DNA of 64,000 bases, taken from the NCBI GenBank assembly GCA_021373115.1, contig JAJFTI010000039.1, positions 38,411-102,410 of the forward strand, read 5' to 3'. Made by a program: the position numbers and the translations under genes. The notes under the pieces are model-generated. The model searched no databases and had not been told where the DNA came from. It saw nothing but the letters and a program-made list of their open reading frames with translations. Shown piece by piece: positions 43,475 to 52,461 of this stretch. Numbering within the stretch: the stretch's first letter is position 1; each line of letters begins with the position of its first letter. Source of the DNA: Eubacteriales bacterium (GTDB lineage Bacteria; Bacillota; Clostridia; Christensenellales; CAG-138).

Positions 43475-46400
43475 GTTCGTCCCCTCCGTTGATCAGCTGG
43501 AAAAAATCGTCCTGCCGGATCGATTTAAGCAGGCGCGCCCGCGCGCCCGGAACGCTCTGGTCAAAGCGGCAAACGCTGTTGTAGTCGCAATAGAGGCAAG
43601 CCTGCTTCCGCTTCTGGCGCGCGGCGGGCGAGGCGGTCATTTCGCCTTCCAGCATGCAGCGGAGCGTTTCTTCCGATTTCTTTCGCGCGGCCTCGAGCAG
43701 CGCGCCGAGCTCCGCCTCCGAACAGACGCTGCCGGAGTACGCATCCTCGCCGACCGATTTTACACCGCCCAGAATGCCGGAGGCGCCGTTGATAGCTCCA
43801 TCACTCGCCTGAATCACCGAAGCATCCGAAAGTGTCAGACCTTTCAGCCGGAACGCGTCCTGCGCCGCGGCTTCGATATCCTCCTCCGCATCCGAAACGA
43901 CGGGCTGCAGAATCGGCATATAGTATAATCCGGCGCGCTCCTGCGAGTGCTCCGCCGCCGCCAGAAGGTAAAGCGGAAGCTGGAGTGTCAACCCGCTGAG
44001 CACACCCGCAAAATCAAAGTCGCGTCCGCCGGTTTTATAGTCGATGATGCGCGTCATCTTTCGCCCGTTGACCTTCGCACAATCCACGCGATCGATCTTG
44101 CCGCCAATGAGCGCCTCCCGCCCGTCCGCCAGCCGGAGCCGGATCGGCGGAAACGGCGCGCCCGCGCCAAATCGTACTTCCGTGCGCTCCGGCGTGAAGC
44201 TGCCCGCGCGAATCTGATGCAGAATTGCCAGCGCGCTCTGGCGCACGACTTCAACAAGCAGAAACACCGTTGCGCGCATGCGCTCGTTTTCTACAAGAAT
44301 GCCGTAGTTGTGGTTCGCAATGACCTCCGGCAGCAGTTCGTCGAGCAGGGAGAGCGCCTCTGCGTCCGTAAACGTTCGCCAGTCCATATTGCGCTCGCCG
44401 ACGGCACGGACAAACGCCTCCAGCGCGGCGTGATAAAACTCGCCGAGATCCGCCGCGCGCTCGGTATACTCCCGCGTTTCCTCCGCGCGAAGTCCGTAAC
44501 GGACAAAGTGCTGAAACGGACAACTGTTAAAGCTCTCCAGCCGGCTTGCGCTCATGGCAACGCTGGCGCCGTAGAGTTTTTCCGCCGTTTCGCGCCTGAT
44601 GGCGGCGGGCCCGAACCGCGCCTCGCTTTCCTGAAGAATCCGCCCGGTCAGCTGGCGCGTTTCTTCGTTTCCGCTCAGCCATTCGACCAGCGCGGGAAGG
44701 CGCTGTGTACACTTGCCCTCGTCGCGGTAGCGGCGCAGGTCCGCCGCGCAGAGCGTCAGCGCCTCTGCGGCGCAGTCCGGCAGCGCATCCGACCGTTCGA
44801 TATCCGTCTTCCGGCGGCAGGTCGGGCAGATCGCCTGCAGCCGCTCCACGAGCGGGGAAGGAGCGAGTTCGCCGCTTCCATCCCCGAACGCATAACTGAC
44901 GTAAAGAAATTCGCCGGTTTTGCTCAGCGCGGTATACAGGTCAAGCCGGTCGGCGGCGGTCAGCTCCGCGGCGGTCTTTTTCAGCTCCGCGCCCAGCCCC
45001 CGCAATTCGCGAATCTCTCCGTCGTCGAAGAGTCCGTCGTTCTGCTGCGGGCGGGGAAGCAGGCCGTCGTTTGCGCCGACGACGAACAGCGCGCGCACAC
45101 GCCTGCTGCGGGTACGAACCACATCGCCGACCAGCCCCTGATCCGCCGTGCCCGGCACAACGCCAACGCTGTATCCGTTCAGACCTTCTTCCAGAAGGCT
45201 CACAAAACCTTTTTTTCCAATTTTCAGTTCACCGAGGATCTCGCTCGTTTGATCCAGCAGTTCAACAAGCAGGTTCCAGACCTGCGCGTGCTCCTGCATC
45301 AAAGAAAGCCGGCCTTGAGCGCCAAGCGCTTCCGCCTTTTTCTCCAGCGCGCGCTGAAGATCGATTTCCGCTAAAAAAGTATAGAGCGCACGCACCTGTT
45401 CGCCGACCGTCGCGCGGGAAAGACCTTTGGACAGCCGCTCCAGCGCGGGCACGACCGCGGCGCGCGCGCGTTCCGCCGCTTCCTCCGGGTTTGCGCGGGT
45501 CAGCGGCCTGAGCAGCGCGCTCCCGCGCGCACCCGTCCGGCGCAGATAGAGATCGAGCGCCTCCGCGTCCGCATCCTCGCAGGGCGCAAAGCCGCTCTTG
45601 CAGTATGTTTGCAGTTCGTTTGCCGCATACCCGTTTGCGCAAAAGCGCACGGCGCCAAGCACGCCGTCGATTGCGGCGTGTCCCGTCAGCGGACGCTTTC
45701 TGTCCAGGAAAACGGGAATCCCGCGCCGCGCGCAGGAGCGCGAAATCAGCGCGGCGTATGCGTCCAGATCGGAAACGATCACCGCCATATCGCGGTAACG
45801 AACGCCGTTTCGCGCGAATTCCAGAATCGCCTCGGCAAGGGATTCCGTCTCCGCGCGCCGGTCGCTCGCACCGAAAATCGTTAAATGCGAAGCGTCTTTT
45901 TCAAACGCTTCGGCCGGGTAGGCAAAAAGGTTTCGCTCGATATGCCGCATGAGCGGGTTGCCGGAATACACCTGCCGGCTCAGCCACTCCTCGCGGATGC
46001 CGACGCTTCGTTTATCGGCAATTCGAAGAATCTGGCGGAGCACCTCGCGCTCCGGATCAAATAGCTCCGCGTCCGCGCACGGCTCGGCGTCCACGCGAAG
46101 GGAAACCGTCACCTCCGGGCAGACAAGAAGCATTTGCTCGAGCAGGTTGAGCACCTGGCGGTTCGGCCGGTCGAGCCCGTCGATATAAACCGGCAATTCC
46201 GCAACGAACGAAGCGGGCAGCAGACGCGCGGCTTCGTTTGCCGCGTCGTCCAGGCTCAGATATCGCTCGAAAAGGTACTCTTCCGTTTCGCGGTAAAGCA
46301 TGGAAAGGTCGAGGAGTTTTTCTTTCAGCGGCAGCCCCTCCGGCAGACGGGCCAGCAGCGCGTCCAGCACGTCCGGCGAGAGCCCCGCTCGTTTCACATC

Positions 46401-46772
46401 CCGAAAGAACGACTGCGCTTCTTCGACAAACCCCGCCTGGCGGGCGGAAAGCGAAAAGACCCTGAGTGATTCCTGCCTGCGGTCGATCGCGCGGCGGATC
46501 ACCATTCGGTACCCCTGGTCGGAGAGCAGAGGCCGCGTTCGCCCGCCCAGCGAAAGAACCCGCTCGCAGAGACGGTCGAAGCTGAACACCTGTATGCCGA
46601 CAAGCCCGCCGAGCGCGTCGGCCAGCAGCCGCTCCGATTCGTAGGTATACTGCTCCGGCACGATCAGAATCGCGCGCTCGCCCGCCTGCTGGCGTGCCTT
46701 CAGCGCCTCGACGATACGGGCGGTTTTTCCCGTACCCGCGCGGCCAAGCAGCAGCCGAAGCGTCGCGCTCAT
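43458..46772 (-). CDS. addB: AddAB helicase-nuclease subunit B
   Basis: 1104 residues. N-terminal Walker A GRAGTGKT at 10-17, an inactive helicase core, and a C-terminal nuclease domain with the GGKIDRVD and IIDYKTGG motifs. Iron-sulfur cluster cysteines are visible as NSCPFQHF far upstream and CLYCDYNSVC at the C-terminus. It holds the complex on DNA and cuts the 5' strand. Its ATG overlaps the thpR stop as ATGA. Confidence 0.96.
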   Translation of the reverse strand: MSATLRLLLGRAGTGKTARIVEALKARQQAGERAILIVPEQYTYESERLLADALGGLVGIQVFSFDRLCERVLSLGGRTRPLLSDQGYRMVIRRAIDRRQESLRVFSLSARQAGFVEEAQSFFRDVKRAGLSPDVLDALLARLPEGLPLKEKLLDLSMLYRETEEYLFERYLSLDDAANEAARLLPASFVAELPVYIDGLDRPNRQVLNLLEQMLLVCPEVTVSLRVDAEPCADAELFDPEREVLRQILRIADKRSVGIREEWLSRQVYSGNPLMRHIERNLFAYPAEAFEKDASHLTIFGASDRRAETESLAEAILEFARNGVRYRDMAVIVSDLDAYAALISRSCARRGIPVFLDRKRPLTGHAAIDGVLGAVRFCANGYAANELQTYCKSGFAPCEDADAEALDLYLRRTGARGSALLRPLTRANPEEAAERARAAVVPALERLSKGLSRATVGEQVRALYTFLAEIDLQRALEKKAEALGAQGRLSLMQEHAQVWNLLVELLDQTSEILGELKIGKKGFVSLLEEGLNGYSVGVVPGTADQGLVGDVVRTRSRRVRALFVVGANDGLLPRPQQNDGLFDDGEIRELRGLGAELKKTAAELTAADRLDLYTALSKTGEFLYVSYAFGDGSGELAPSPLVERLQAICPTCRRKTDIERSDALPDCAAEALTLCAADLRRYRDEGKCTQRLPALVEWLSGNEETRQLTGRILQESEARFGPAAIRRETAEKLYGASVAMSASRLESFNSCPFQHFVRYGLRAEETREYTERAADLGEFYHAALEAFVRAVGERNMDWRTFTDAEALSLLDELLPEVIANHNYGILVENERMRATVFLLVEVVRQSALAILHQIRAGSFTPERTEVRFGAGAPFPPIRLRLADGREALIGGKIDRVDCAKVNGRKMTRIIDYKTGGRDFDFAGVLSGLTLQLPLYLLAAAEHSQERAGLYYMPILQPVVSDAEEDIEAAAQDAFRLKGLTLSDASVIQASDGAINGASGILGGVKSVGEDAYSGSVCSEAELGALLEAARKKSEETLRCMLEGEMTASPAARQKRKQACLYCDYNSVCRFDQSVPGARARLLKSIRQDDFFQLINGGDEHALDE

Positions 46773-47293
46773 AAAAACATCTCCCGGTGCAGCGGCGTAT
46801 AGATCATCTTCCCGCGCTCGCTGCGGCTTTCATACAATACGACCGAGTTCGCCGTAAACGCCGCTTTCTGCGGCGGAAGAACGAACCCTTCGTCCCCTTC
46901 GATTCCCCGGCCAAGCGTGATATGCGGCGTGAGTCTGCCGCGGTTCTTCGCAAACCCGCGTTCCCAGAGCGCGGACTCCAGCGATTCATACAAGCAGTTG
47001 AGCTCATCGCCGTCGCAGGAAACGCGGATAAATCCCGTGTGGGAACCATCCGTTTTAAACGAACCGTACCCGCCTAGTCGCAGCACGAACGGGCGAATAT
47101 CCCGAACGGCTTCGCGCAGCGCGTCCGTCGCATCCACAAGCGCGTCCGTTTCACCGATAAAGTGCAGCGTAACATGATAATTTTCGCGCGGAACCAGACG
47201 CCCCCCCGCGCCGAACTGCTCCAGCGCGACGCGCGCGGAGGATACGGCGCGCAGGATATCCGGCGGCAGCGGAATGGCAAAGAACAAGCGCAT
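46769..47293 (-). CDS. thpR: RNA 2',3'-cyclic phosphodiesterase ThpR (LigT)
   Basis: 174 residues of the 2H phosphoesterase superfamily: HVT motif at residues 40-42 (NYHVTLHFIG) and second HIT at 124-126 (TPHITLGRG). It opens 2',3'-cyclic phosphates on RNA; physiological role unclear. ATG 47293 follows GGGGAGG; a longer frame to 47404 is not protein-like. First gene of a thpR-addB-addA operon. Confidence 0.9.
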   Translation of the reverse strand: MRLFFAIPLPPDILRAVSSARVALEQFGAGGRLVPRENYHVTLHFIGETDALVDATDALREAVRDIRPFVLRLGGYGSFKTDGSHTGFIRVSCDGDELNCLYESLESALWERGFAKNRGRLTPHITLGRGIEGDEGFVLPPQKAAFTANSVVLYESRSERGKMIYTPLHREMFL

Positions 47294-48055
47294 GCGGCGC
47301 CTCCCCGGTTTTGCGTTCGATACGCATACTTTATTCTCTACAGTATATCGGCCGAATCGCAATTTTGCCAGAGTGAAGGCAAAGCTTTCGGCCGAAACCT
47401 GCATGGAACCTGCAAAAAAGCACGGATTCCTGCTTGTTTGTCGAATTTGTTTCCGTTTGAAGAACCGGCAATACCGGGAAAAAGCGGAATTTCTTCCCGT
47501 TTCTCCGGCAGGATTTCCTGCAAAAATCCGTCAAAAAAAAGCCGTTTACCATGTGTGAAAAACCGTTTGCAACCAACCGTATACACAAAAGCTGCATGAG
47601 TTATCCACCATCCTTTATCCACATTGTCCACCATGTTATCCACAAAACGTGATTTTTTCCGGTTTTGATATGTGTATAAGTTCCGTTTTGCCGGTACATC
47701 GCAGTGAATAACCACGCAGATCATGCGTAATCTTCCATTTGTTGCAACAGCAAGCATTACCATGCAGGGTGACACAACATCTATTTTCTCCTGCAACTCG
47801 GACGCGGTATTCCGTTTTCAATTGAGGGATGGGGCGCTCGCTCCGGCAGGTCTATATGGATCGTTCTATCCGTACATTTCGTCTGCATAAAAAAAAGCCG
47901 CTTGCGCGCCTTTTGCTGCTGTCTGGCCCTTCTTTTTTTCGTTTTTTAAAGGAGATGTATCTTTCCCGAACTGCCACAAACCTTTTTGTATCCTCGCCGC
48001 GCGCTGGCTTTTGCAAAATCCGAAGCTCCGGCAAGCAGCCGCGCCGCAGCGCTCG
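47294..48055. other. 760-base gene-free region with DnaA boxes
   Basis: Between thpR and the end of murA, relatively AT-rich. It contains a four-box DnaA cluster (47,601-47,644), a GCAGGA-TT-TCCTGC hairpin near 47,508, and T-rich runs. Frames here look non-coding. No riboswitch or structured RNA was recognised, though the length would allow one. Confidence 0.6.
47601..47644 (+). promoter_or_regulatory. DnaA-box cluster remote from oriC (47.6 kb)
   Basis: Four boxes in 44 bases, same orientation: TTATCCACC (47601-47609), TTATCCACA (47615-47623, perfect), TTGTCCACC (47624-47632), TTATCCACA (47636-47644, perfect). Denser than the cluster at oriC itself. Confidence 0.75.
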
Positions 48056-49339
48056 TTATTTTTCTCTTCTTTTCACCTCCGCGCCAAGCGCGCAGAGCTT
48101 GCTTTCCAGGAATTCATAACCCCTGTCGATAAAATGGATATTGTGCACGTTTGTCGTCCCGCTGGCCGCCAGCCCGGCAACCATGAGCGACGCGCCCGCG
48201 CGAAGGTCGCTTGCGTAAATATCCGCCCCGCGCAGCGAAGGAATCCCTTTTACTTTCGCGGTGTTGCTGTCCTTCATGCTGATGGAGGCGCCCATGCGGC
48301 GCAGTTCCTTCACATGGTTAAACCGGTTTTCAAAAATGGTTTCGTTAATAGCGGAAACGCCATTGGAAGCGCAGAGATACGCCATGATCGGCTGCTGCAG
48401 ATCGGTCGGAAAGCCGGGGTAGGGAAGCGTCTTGATATTGATCGCGCGCGGGCGTTCGTTCATGATCACGCGCAGGTAAAAGTCCCTTCCGTCGTCGCCT
48501 TCAATCACGCGCGCGCCGCTCTCCATCAGCTTAGCGGAGACGGATTCCATATGCGTCGGAATCACGTTCTTTATGATCACGTCGCCCATTGTTGCGGCGG
48601 CGGCAATCATAAACGTGCCCGTTTCAATCTGATCCGGAATGATGGCATACCCGCAGCCATGCAGTTTGGGTTTGCCGGTAATACGGATGACATCCGTGCC
48701 GGCGCCCTTTACGGTTGCGCCCATCATATTGAGGAAGTTCGCAACGTCCACCACATGCGGCTCTTTGGCAACGTTGCTCAGCACCGTCGTCCCCTCCGCC
48801 ATGCTCGCGGCGAGCATCACGTTGATGGTTGCGCCAACGCTGACCACGTCAAAATAAATCTCCGCGCCGACCAGCTTTTGCGCTTTTGCGCGAACAATGT
48901 TCTTTTCGCAGTCGAGCTCAACCTCCGCGCCGAGCGCGCGCATTCCCTTGATGTGTTGATCGATCGGCCGCGCGCCAATCACGCAGCCGCCGGGGAGCGC
49001 AAGCTCCACCTCATGGAACCGGCCAAGCAGCGCGCCAAGCAGATAATACGACGCGCGCATGCTGCTGACCGCTTCGCTGAGCGCTTTGGTGTTTTTGAGC
49101 GTTCGGGAATCGATCCGCATGCAGTCCCCGTCCGTATAATCGACGGTAACGCCCAGTTCCTCCAAGATTTCCTTGAAGCTCTGGACGTCCTGAATGTGCG
49201 GCAGATTCTCCAACACGCAGGTTTCGCCTGCCAGAACCGCCGCGGGTATGATGGCGACCGAGGCGTTTTTCGCGCCGCTGATGGTTACGGTTCCTTCGAG
49301 CCGCTTCCCGCCTTTGATTTCGTACCATTCCTTCTGCAT
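48056..49339 (-). CDS. murA: UDP-N-acetylglucosamine 1-carboxyvinyltransferase MurA
   Basis: 427 residues, EPSP-synthase fold. KGGKRLEGTVTISGAKNA at the start, catalytic Cys119 in LPGGCVIGARPIDQHIKG (so fosfomycin sensitivity is expected from the active site), and DRGYEF near the end. First committed step of peptidoglycan synthesis. ATG 49339 fits the family start but has no ribosome binding site, and a strong promoter ends 10 bases upstream, leaving a leader of at most 2-3 bases. The message is probably leaderless. Confidence 0.95.
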   Translation of the reverse strand: MQKEWYEIKGGKRLEGTVTISGAKNASVAIIPAAVLAGETCVLENLPHIQDVQSFKEILEELGVTVDYTDGDCMRIDSRTLKNTKALSEAVSSMRASYYLLGALLGRFHEVELALPGGCVIGARPIDQHIKGMRALGAEVELDCEKNIVRAKAQKLVGAEIYFDVVSVGATINVMLAASMAEGTTVLSNVAKEPHVVDVANFLNMMGATVKGAGTDVIRITGKPKLHGCGYAIIPDQIETGTFMIAAAATMGDVIIKNVIPTHMESVSAKLMESGARVIEGDDGRDFYLRVIMNERPRAINIKTLPYPGFPTDLQQPIMAYLCASNGVSAINETIFENRFNHVKELRRMGASISMKDSNTAKVKGIPSLRGADIYASDLRAGASLMVAGLAASGTTNVHNIHFIDRGYEFLESKLCALGAEVKRREK

Positions 49340-49348
49340 ACCAACGAT

Positions 49349-49377
49349 AGTCTATCGGAATCGCCAGGATAAGTCAA
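49349..49377 (-). promoter_or_regulatory. murA promoter with near-zero leader
   Basis: Minus strand -35 TTGACT (49377-49372), 17-base spacer, -10 TAGACT (49354-49349). Only 9 bases separate the -10 from the murA ATG. Confidence 0.7.
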
Positions 49378-49708
49378 GCACGGCACCGGAGGTCTAATTT
49401 ATCTTGTTCGGCCGGCAAAAACGGCTTGTTTATACGAACCGTCCGTTTTTATTCAGTTTTGTTTCACCGGGCTTGCCGCGGGATTGAACCGGATGTCTGC
49501 AAGTATAATGCGGTTCGATTGCAAATCTTGATGGAATCCGCTCTGGTAAATACCCGTTTGTTTTCGACACATCCCGCCATTTTGTCCACTCTTCAGGAAA
49601 ACAGAGCGTTTGCTATAAAAAGACCGGAATTTATGCTGCAACCGTTCTAAGCGTCTGCTGCATTTTAAATATATTTTTTTGTTTTGCTTAAATAGGTTAA
49701 GGAATGAA
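49378..49708. other. Intergenic region without recognised gene
   Basis: About 330 bases between the divergent murA and arcC promoters. No convincing ORF, hairpin terminator or riboswitch was seen. Confidence 0.5.
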
Positions 49709-49746
49709 TTGACAAGGGCGTTTCCGCATGCTAAAGTTATTTTAGC
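49709..49746 (+). promoter_or_regulatory. arcC promoter with overlapping inverted repeat
   Basis: -35 TTGACA (49709-49714), 17-base spacer, -10 TAAAGT (49732-49737). The inverted repeat GCTAAA-GTTAT-TTTAGC (49730-49746) covers the -10 and the expected start, so it could be an operator. Confidence 0.6.
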
Positions 49747-49781
49747 ATTTCTCTATTTTTTTGAGAATTCGGAGGAATTCC

Positions 49782-50723
49782 ATGGAAAAACTCGTCATCG
49801 CCCTCGGCGGCAATGCGCTGCAGGAAGGCAACGGCCCCGCAACCGCCGAAGCGCAGCTGGAAGTTGTCGAAAAAACATCCGTCTACATTGCGGATATCAT
49901 TGAAAAGGGTTATCAGGTAATTCTTGCGCACGGTAACGGGCCGCAGGTTGGACGTATCGTTTTGCAGAACGAAACCGCCGTCAACGTTACTCCGGCAATG
50001 CCGTTTGACGTTTGTGGCGCGATGAGCCAGGGCATGATCGGTTACCATATGCAGCAGGGTCTGACGAAAGCCCTGCGCGCGCGCGGCAATCTTACCGGAG
50101 CGGCTACCGTAGTAACCCAGGTTGTTGTGGATTCGAACGATAAGGCATTTAAGAGTCCCTCCAAACCGATCGGTCCGTTTTACAGCGAGGAGGAAGCCAA
50201 AAAGCTTCAGAACGAAAAAGGCTACTCCGTTAAGGAAGATGCGGGCCGCGGCTGGCGCAGGGTTGTCGCCTCGCCGATGCCCGTTGAAATCGTCGAGCTG
50301 CCGGAGGTCAAGTGCCTTATTGAAGGCGGCTTCGTCGTCATCACCGTCGGCGGCGGCGGCATTCCGGTAATCCGGAACGAAAGCGGCGACCTGGTCGGCA
50401 CCGCGGCGGTCATCGACAAGGATCTCGCCAGCGAACGCCTCGCGGAGGATCTGGACGCGGACGCGCTGCTGATTCTCACCGCGGTGGAGCAGGTTTGCCT
50501 GAACTATGGCAAACCGAACGAAAAGCGGCTCTCGTCCATTTCGGTTGCCGAAGCGGAGCAATACATTGCGGAGAACCATTTCGCGCCGGGTTCAATGCTG
50601 CCGAAGATTCAGGCGGCTGTGAAATTTGCAAACAGCAAGGCGGGGCGCCGCGCAATCATTACCTCGCTGGACAAAGCGGTCGATGCGCTCACCGGCAAAG
50701 CCGGAACGGTAATTACGAAGTAA
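49782..50723 (+). CDS. arcC: Carbamate kinase
   Basis: 313 residues of the amino-acid kinase fold: LVIALGGNALQ at the N-terminus, LAHGNGPQVG, VTVGGGGIPVI and the DKDLASERLAEDLDAD segment with the catalytic Asp/Lys. It makes ATP from carbamoyl phosphate during arginine or purine/hydantoin fermentation. CGGAGG lies before ATG 49782. No arginine deiminase is near, but a YgeW-type carbamoyltransferase is present 12 kb to the right, with which it could form a catabolic pathway. Confidence 0.95.
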   Translation: MEKLVIALGGNALQEGNGPATAEAQLEVVEKTSVYIADIIEKGYQVILAHGNGPQVGRIVLQNETAVNVTPAMPFDVCGAMSQGMIGYHMQQGLTKALRARGNLTGAATVVTQVVVDSNDKAFKSPSKPIGPFYSEEEAKKLQNEKGYSVKEDAGRGWRRVVASPMPVEIVELPEVKCLIEGGFVVITVGGGGIPVIRNESGDLVGTAAVIDKDLASERLAEDLDADALLILTAVEQVCLNYGKPNEKRLSSISVAEAEQYIAENHFAPGSMLPKIQAAVKFANSKAGRRAIITSLDKAVDALTGKAGTVITK

Positions 50724-50781
50724 CGTCTTCTTTTCTTCCAAAAAAAACCAGAGAACCCTTCAAAAAACGCTTCTATTACAA

Positions 50782-50820
50782 AGAGCTTCTCACGGTAAAT
50801 GAGAAGCTCTTTCTGTTTTC
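50782..50820. terminator. Bidirectional terminator between arcC and aspS
   Basis: Perfect 11-bp stem AGAGCTTCTCA / TGAGAAGCTCT, 7-base loop, T-rich tail on the plus strand. Confidence 0.85.
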
Positions 50821-50840
50821 TTTTTCTCTAGAGAAAAGAA

Positions 50841-52127
50841 TCAGGGTGTCAGACGGTTCGGGCCGCGGAAGAGGAACATCGCCTCCTTGATCCCCGTGCC
50901 AAGCAGGAGCATCGTCAGCCGGTCAACGCCAAGTCCAAATCCGCCGTGCGGCGGGCAGCCATACCGGAAGAACTCCGTATAGAACTTGACGTCCTCGCCC
51001 AGACCGCGTTCATTCGCCTGCGCGCAGAGCACATCATAGCGGTGCTCACGCTGCGCGCCGGTCGTAATCTCCACGCCGCGCCAGACGAGATCGTACCCCT
51101 GTGGAACGCCGTCTTTACGCATATGGTAAAAAGCGCGCTTCTCCGCGGCAAAATCCGTAATCAGAAGGAACTCATGCCCGAACTCTTCCATTGAGAACCG
51201 ATAGCTCAGCTGCTCCGCCTCGGTCGTCGTATCCCCGCGTTCACTTTGCGGCAGGTGATAGCCATAGCGGCGCTCCAATTCGCGGTAGAGTTCCGGCAAT
51301 GCAATCTCCGGATACGGCAACTTTGGTACGATCACCTTTGCTCCGTAGAGCCGTTCCACCTCCTCGCCGTACCGGGCCTGAACGCGCGCAAGTGCAAAGG
51401 TCAGCATTTCCGCTTCCAGATGCATCACGTCGTGGAACGACTCAATATAAGAGAATTCCAGGTCGAATCCGGTAAACTCCGTCGTATGCCGGTTCGTATA
51501 GGATTTTTCCGCGCGAAACACCGGCCCTGTTTCAAAGATGCGCTCGAATCCCGCCGCCATCGCCATCTGTTTATAAAACTGCGGGCTTTGCGCAAGGTAT
51601 GCCTTGCGGTCAAAGTAGCCCACCTCAAACACGTCCGCGCCGCTCTCGCTCGCCGCGGCAATCAGCTTTGGCGTATGGATCTCCAGAAAATTCCGCTCCA
51701 GCAGAAATTCGCGCATCGCCTGCACGAGGCAGGTCTGCACTTCAAACAGCAGCCGCTCTTTTTCACCGCGCAGATCAATCCAGCGGTAATCCAGCCTCGT
51801 ATCGATGTTCGCGTTTTTTGACAGGGGCAGGGGAGCGGCGAGGGACTCGATTTCGATGGCGGTTGAAATCAGCTCGCGCGCGCCGAGTTTGACGGCGGGA
51901 TTTTCCAGCACGGTTCCCTCAACGGAAACCACGGATTCCGCGGTCAGCGTCTCCAGCAGCGCGTTCCATTCGGGATGCGTGCTCTTTTCAATCGTTGCCT
52001 GCAGACTTCCGCTGCGGTCGCGCAACACAAGGAACGCCATGTTGCGTGTATTGCGAATATGCTCGACAAAACCCTGTATCCGGACGGGTTCGTTTCTCTT
52101 CGCTTCGGATATCAACGTCCGTTTCAT
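50841..52127 (-). CDS. aspS: Aspartate-tRNA ligase, archaeal/short type (probably Asp/Asn non-discriminating)
   Basis: 428 residues, class II synthetase. OB anticodon-binding domain (VRIQGFVEHIRNTRNMAFLVLRD), motif 2 (FRAEKSYTNRHTTEFTGFDLE) and motif 3 (GFGLGVDRLTMLL). It lacks the GAD insertion of bacterial AspRS (about 590 aa), matching the archaeal-type enzymes, which often also charge tRNA-Asn for amidation by GatCAB. AAGGAG lies 10 bases before ATG 52127. A small ORF ends on this start codon as ATGA and the leader carries a terminator, so expression is probably attenuated. Confidence 0.93.
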   Translation of the reverse strand: MKRTLISEAKRNEPVRIQGFVEHIRNTRNMAFLVLRDRSGSLQATIEKSTHPEWNALLETLTAESVVSVEGTVLENPAVKLGARELISTAIEIESLAAPLPLSKNANIDTRLDYRWIDLRGEKERLLFEVQTCLVQAMREFLLERNFLEIHTPKLIAAASESGADVFEVGYFDRKAYLAQSPQFYKQMAMAAGFERIFETGPVFRAEKSYTNRHTTEFTGFDLEFSYIESFHDVMHLEAEMLTFALARVQARYGEEVERLYGAKVIVPKLPYPEIALPELYRELERRYGYHLPQSERGDTTTEAEQLSYRFSMEEFGHEFLLITDFAAEKRAFYHMRKDGVPQGYDLVWRGVEITTGAQREHRYDVLCAQANERGLGEDVKFYTEFFRYGCPPHGGFGLGVDRLTMLLLGTGIKEAMFLFRGPNRLTP

Positions 52128-52207
52128 AATGATAGATCTCCTTTTCTCCATATTTCCTTCAGGGCGCCCATTCTTGCGTCCCTCCCGGCATCATCCGTAT
52201 GCCGCAT
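52124..52207 (-). CDS. 27-residue leader ORF coupled to aspS
   Basis: ATG 52207 is preceded, 7 bases away, by AGGAGG within AGGAGGTGATCC, which is perfectly complementary to the 16S rRNA 3' end. The frame runs 27 codons and its TGA overlaps the aspS ATG (ATGA), so ribosomes finishing it can restart on aspS. Four of the 27 codons are Asp (positions 5, 6, 10 and 24). This suggests a leader peptide rather than a functional protein; its expression is a prediction. Confidence 0.5.
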   Translation of the reverse strand: MRHTDDAGRDARMGALKEIWRKGDLSL

Positions 52208-52219
52208 CGGATCACCTCC

Positions 52220-52262
52220 TGTAAAAAAGAAAACCGTTCGACATTTTCGCCGGACGGTTCAA
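52220..52262 (-). terminator. Attenuator terminator in the aspS leader
   Basis: Minus strand stem AACCGTCCGGCG / TGTCGAACGGTT (one mismatch, two G-U pairs), AAAA loop, then TTTTCTTTTTT, ending just before the AGGAGG of the leader ORF. Confidence 0.75.
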
Positions 52263-52400
52263 ACAAATCATATTCGGAACGAAATTCCGAACCCATGCTC
52301 ACCGGCCGGCGCGACAAACCCGCACGCAAGCCGGAAGCGAATGCTTAACGGTTTGCGTGCCGAAAGTCGATATCCCTTTGCGTTATAATCTTCTTCACAG
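52263..52400 (-). promoter_or_regulatory. Structured 5' leader of aspS (unassigned attenuator)
   Basis: Minus strand RNA can fold an 8-bp stem GCACGCAA / TTGCGTGC (about 52,330-52,370), a TTCGGAA / TTCCGAA hairpin (about 52,270-52,290), and alternative pairings CGCCGG with CCGGCG or GGTTC with GAACC that would disrupt the downstream terminator. No T-box consensus (GGTGGNACCGCG) is present. Confidence 0.5.
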
Positions 52401-52461
52401 CACGATTCCTTTCTCTTTGGAAAGCGCATGTTCCTCGCAAGAGGAGGCGCTCATCCACCCT

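Noticed and set aside
43947..45374. Plus-strand frame of 475 codons
   Set aside because: Antisense to addB; no family features.
47338..47796. Minus-strand 152-codon frame in the gap between thpR and murA
   Set aside because: Covers the DnaA-box cluster, no ribosome binding site, no protein-like pattern.
48011..49372. Plus-strand frame of 453 codons
   Set aside because: Exactly opposite murA; a shadow created by GC-rich codon use.
52263..52461. T-box riboswitch upstream of aspS
   Set aside because: Expected by context, but the GGTGGNACCGCG element and AG-bulge are not present.
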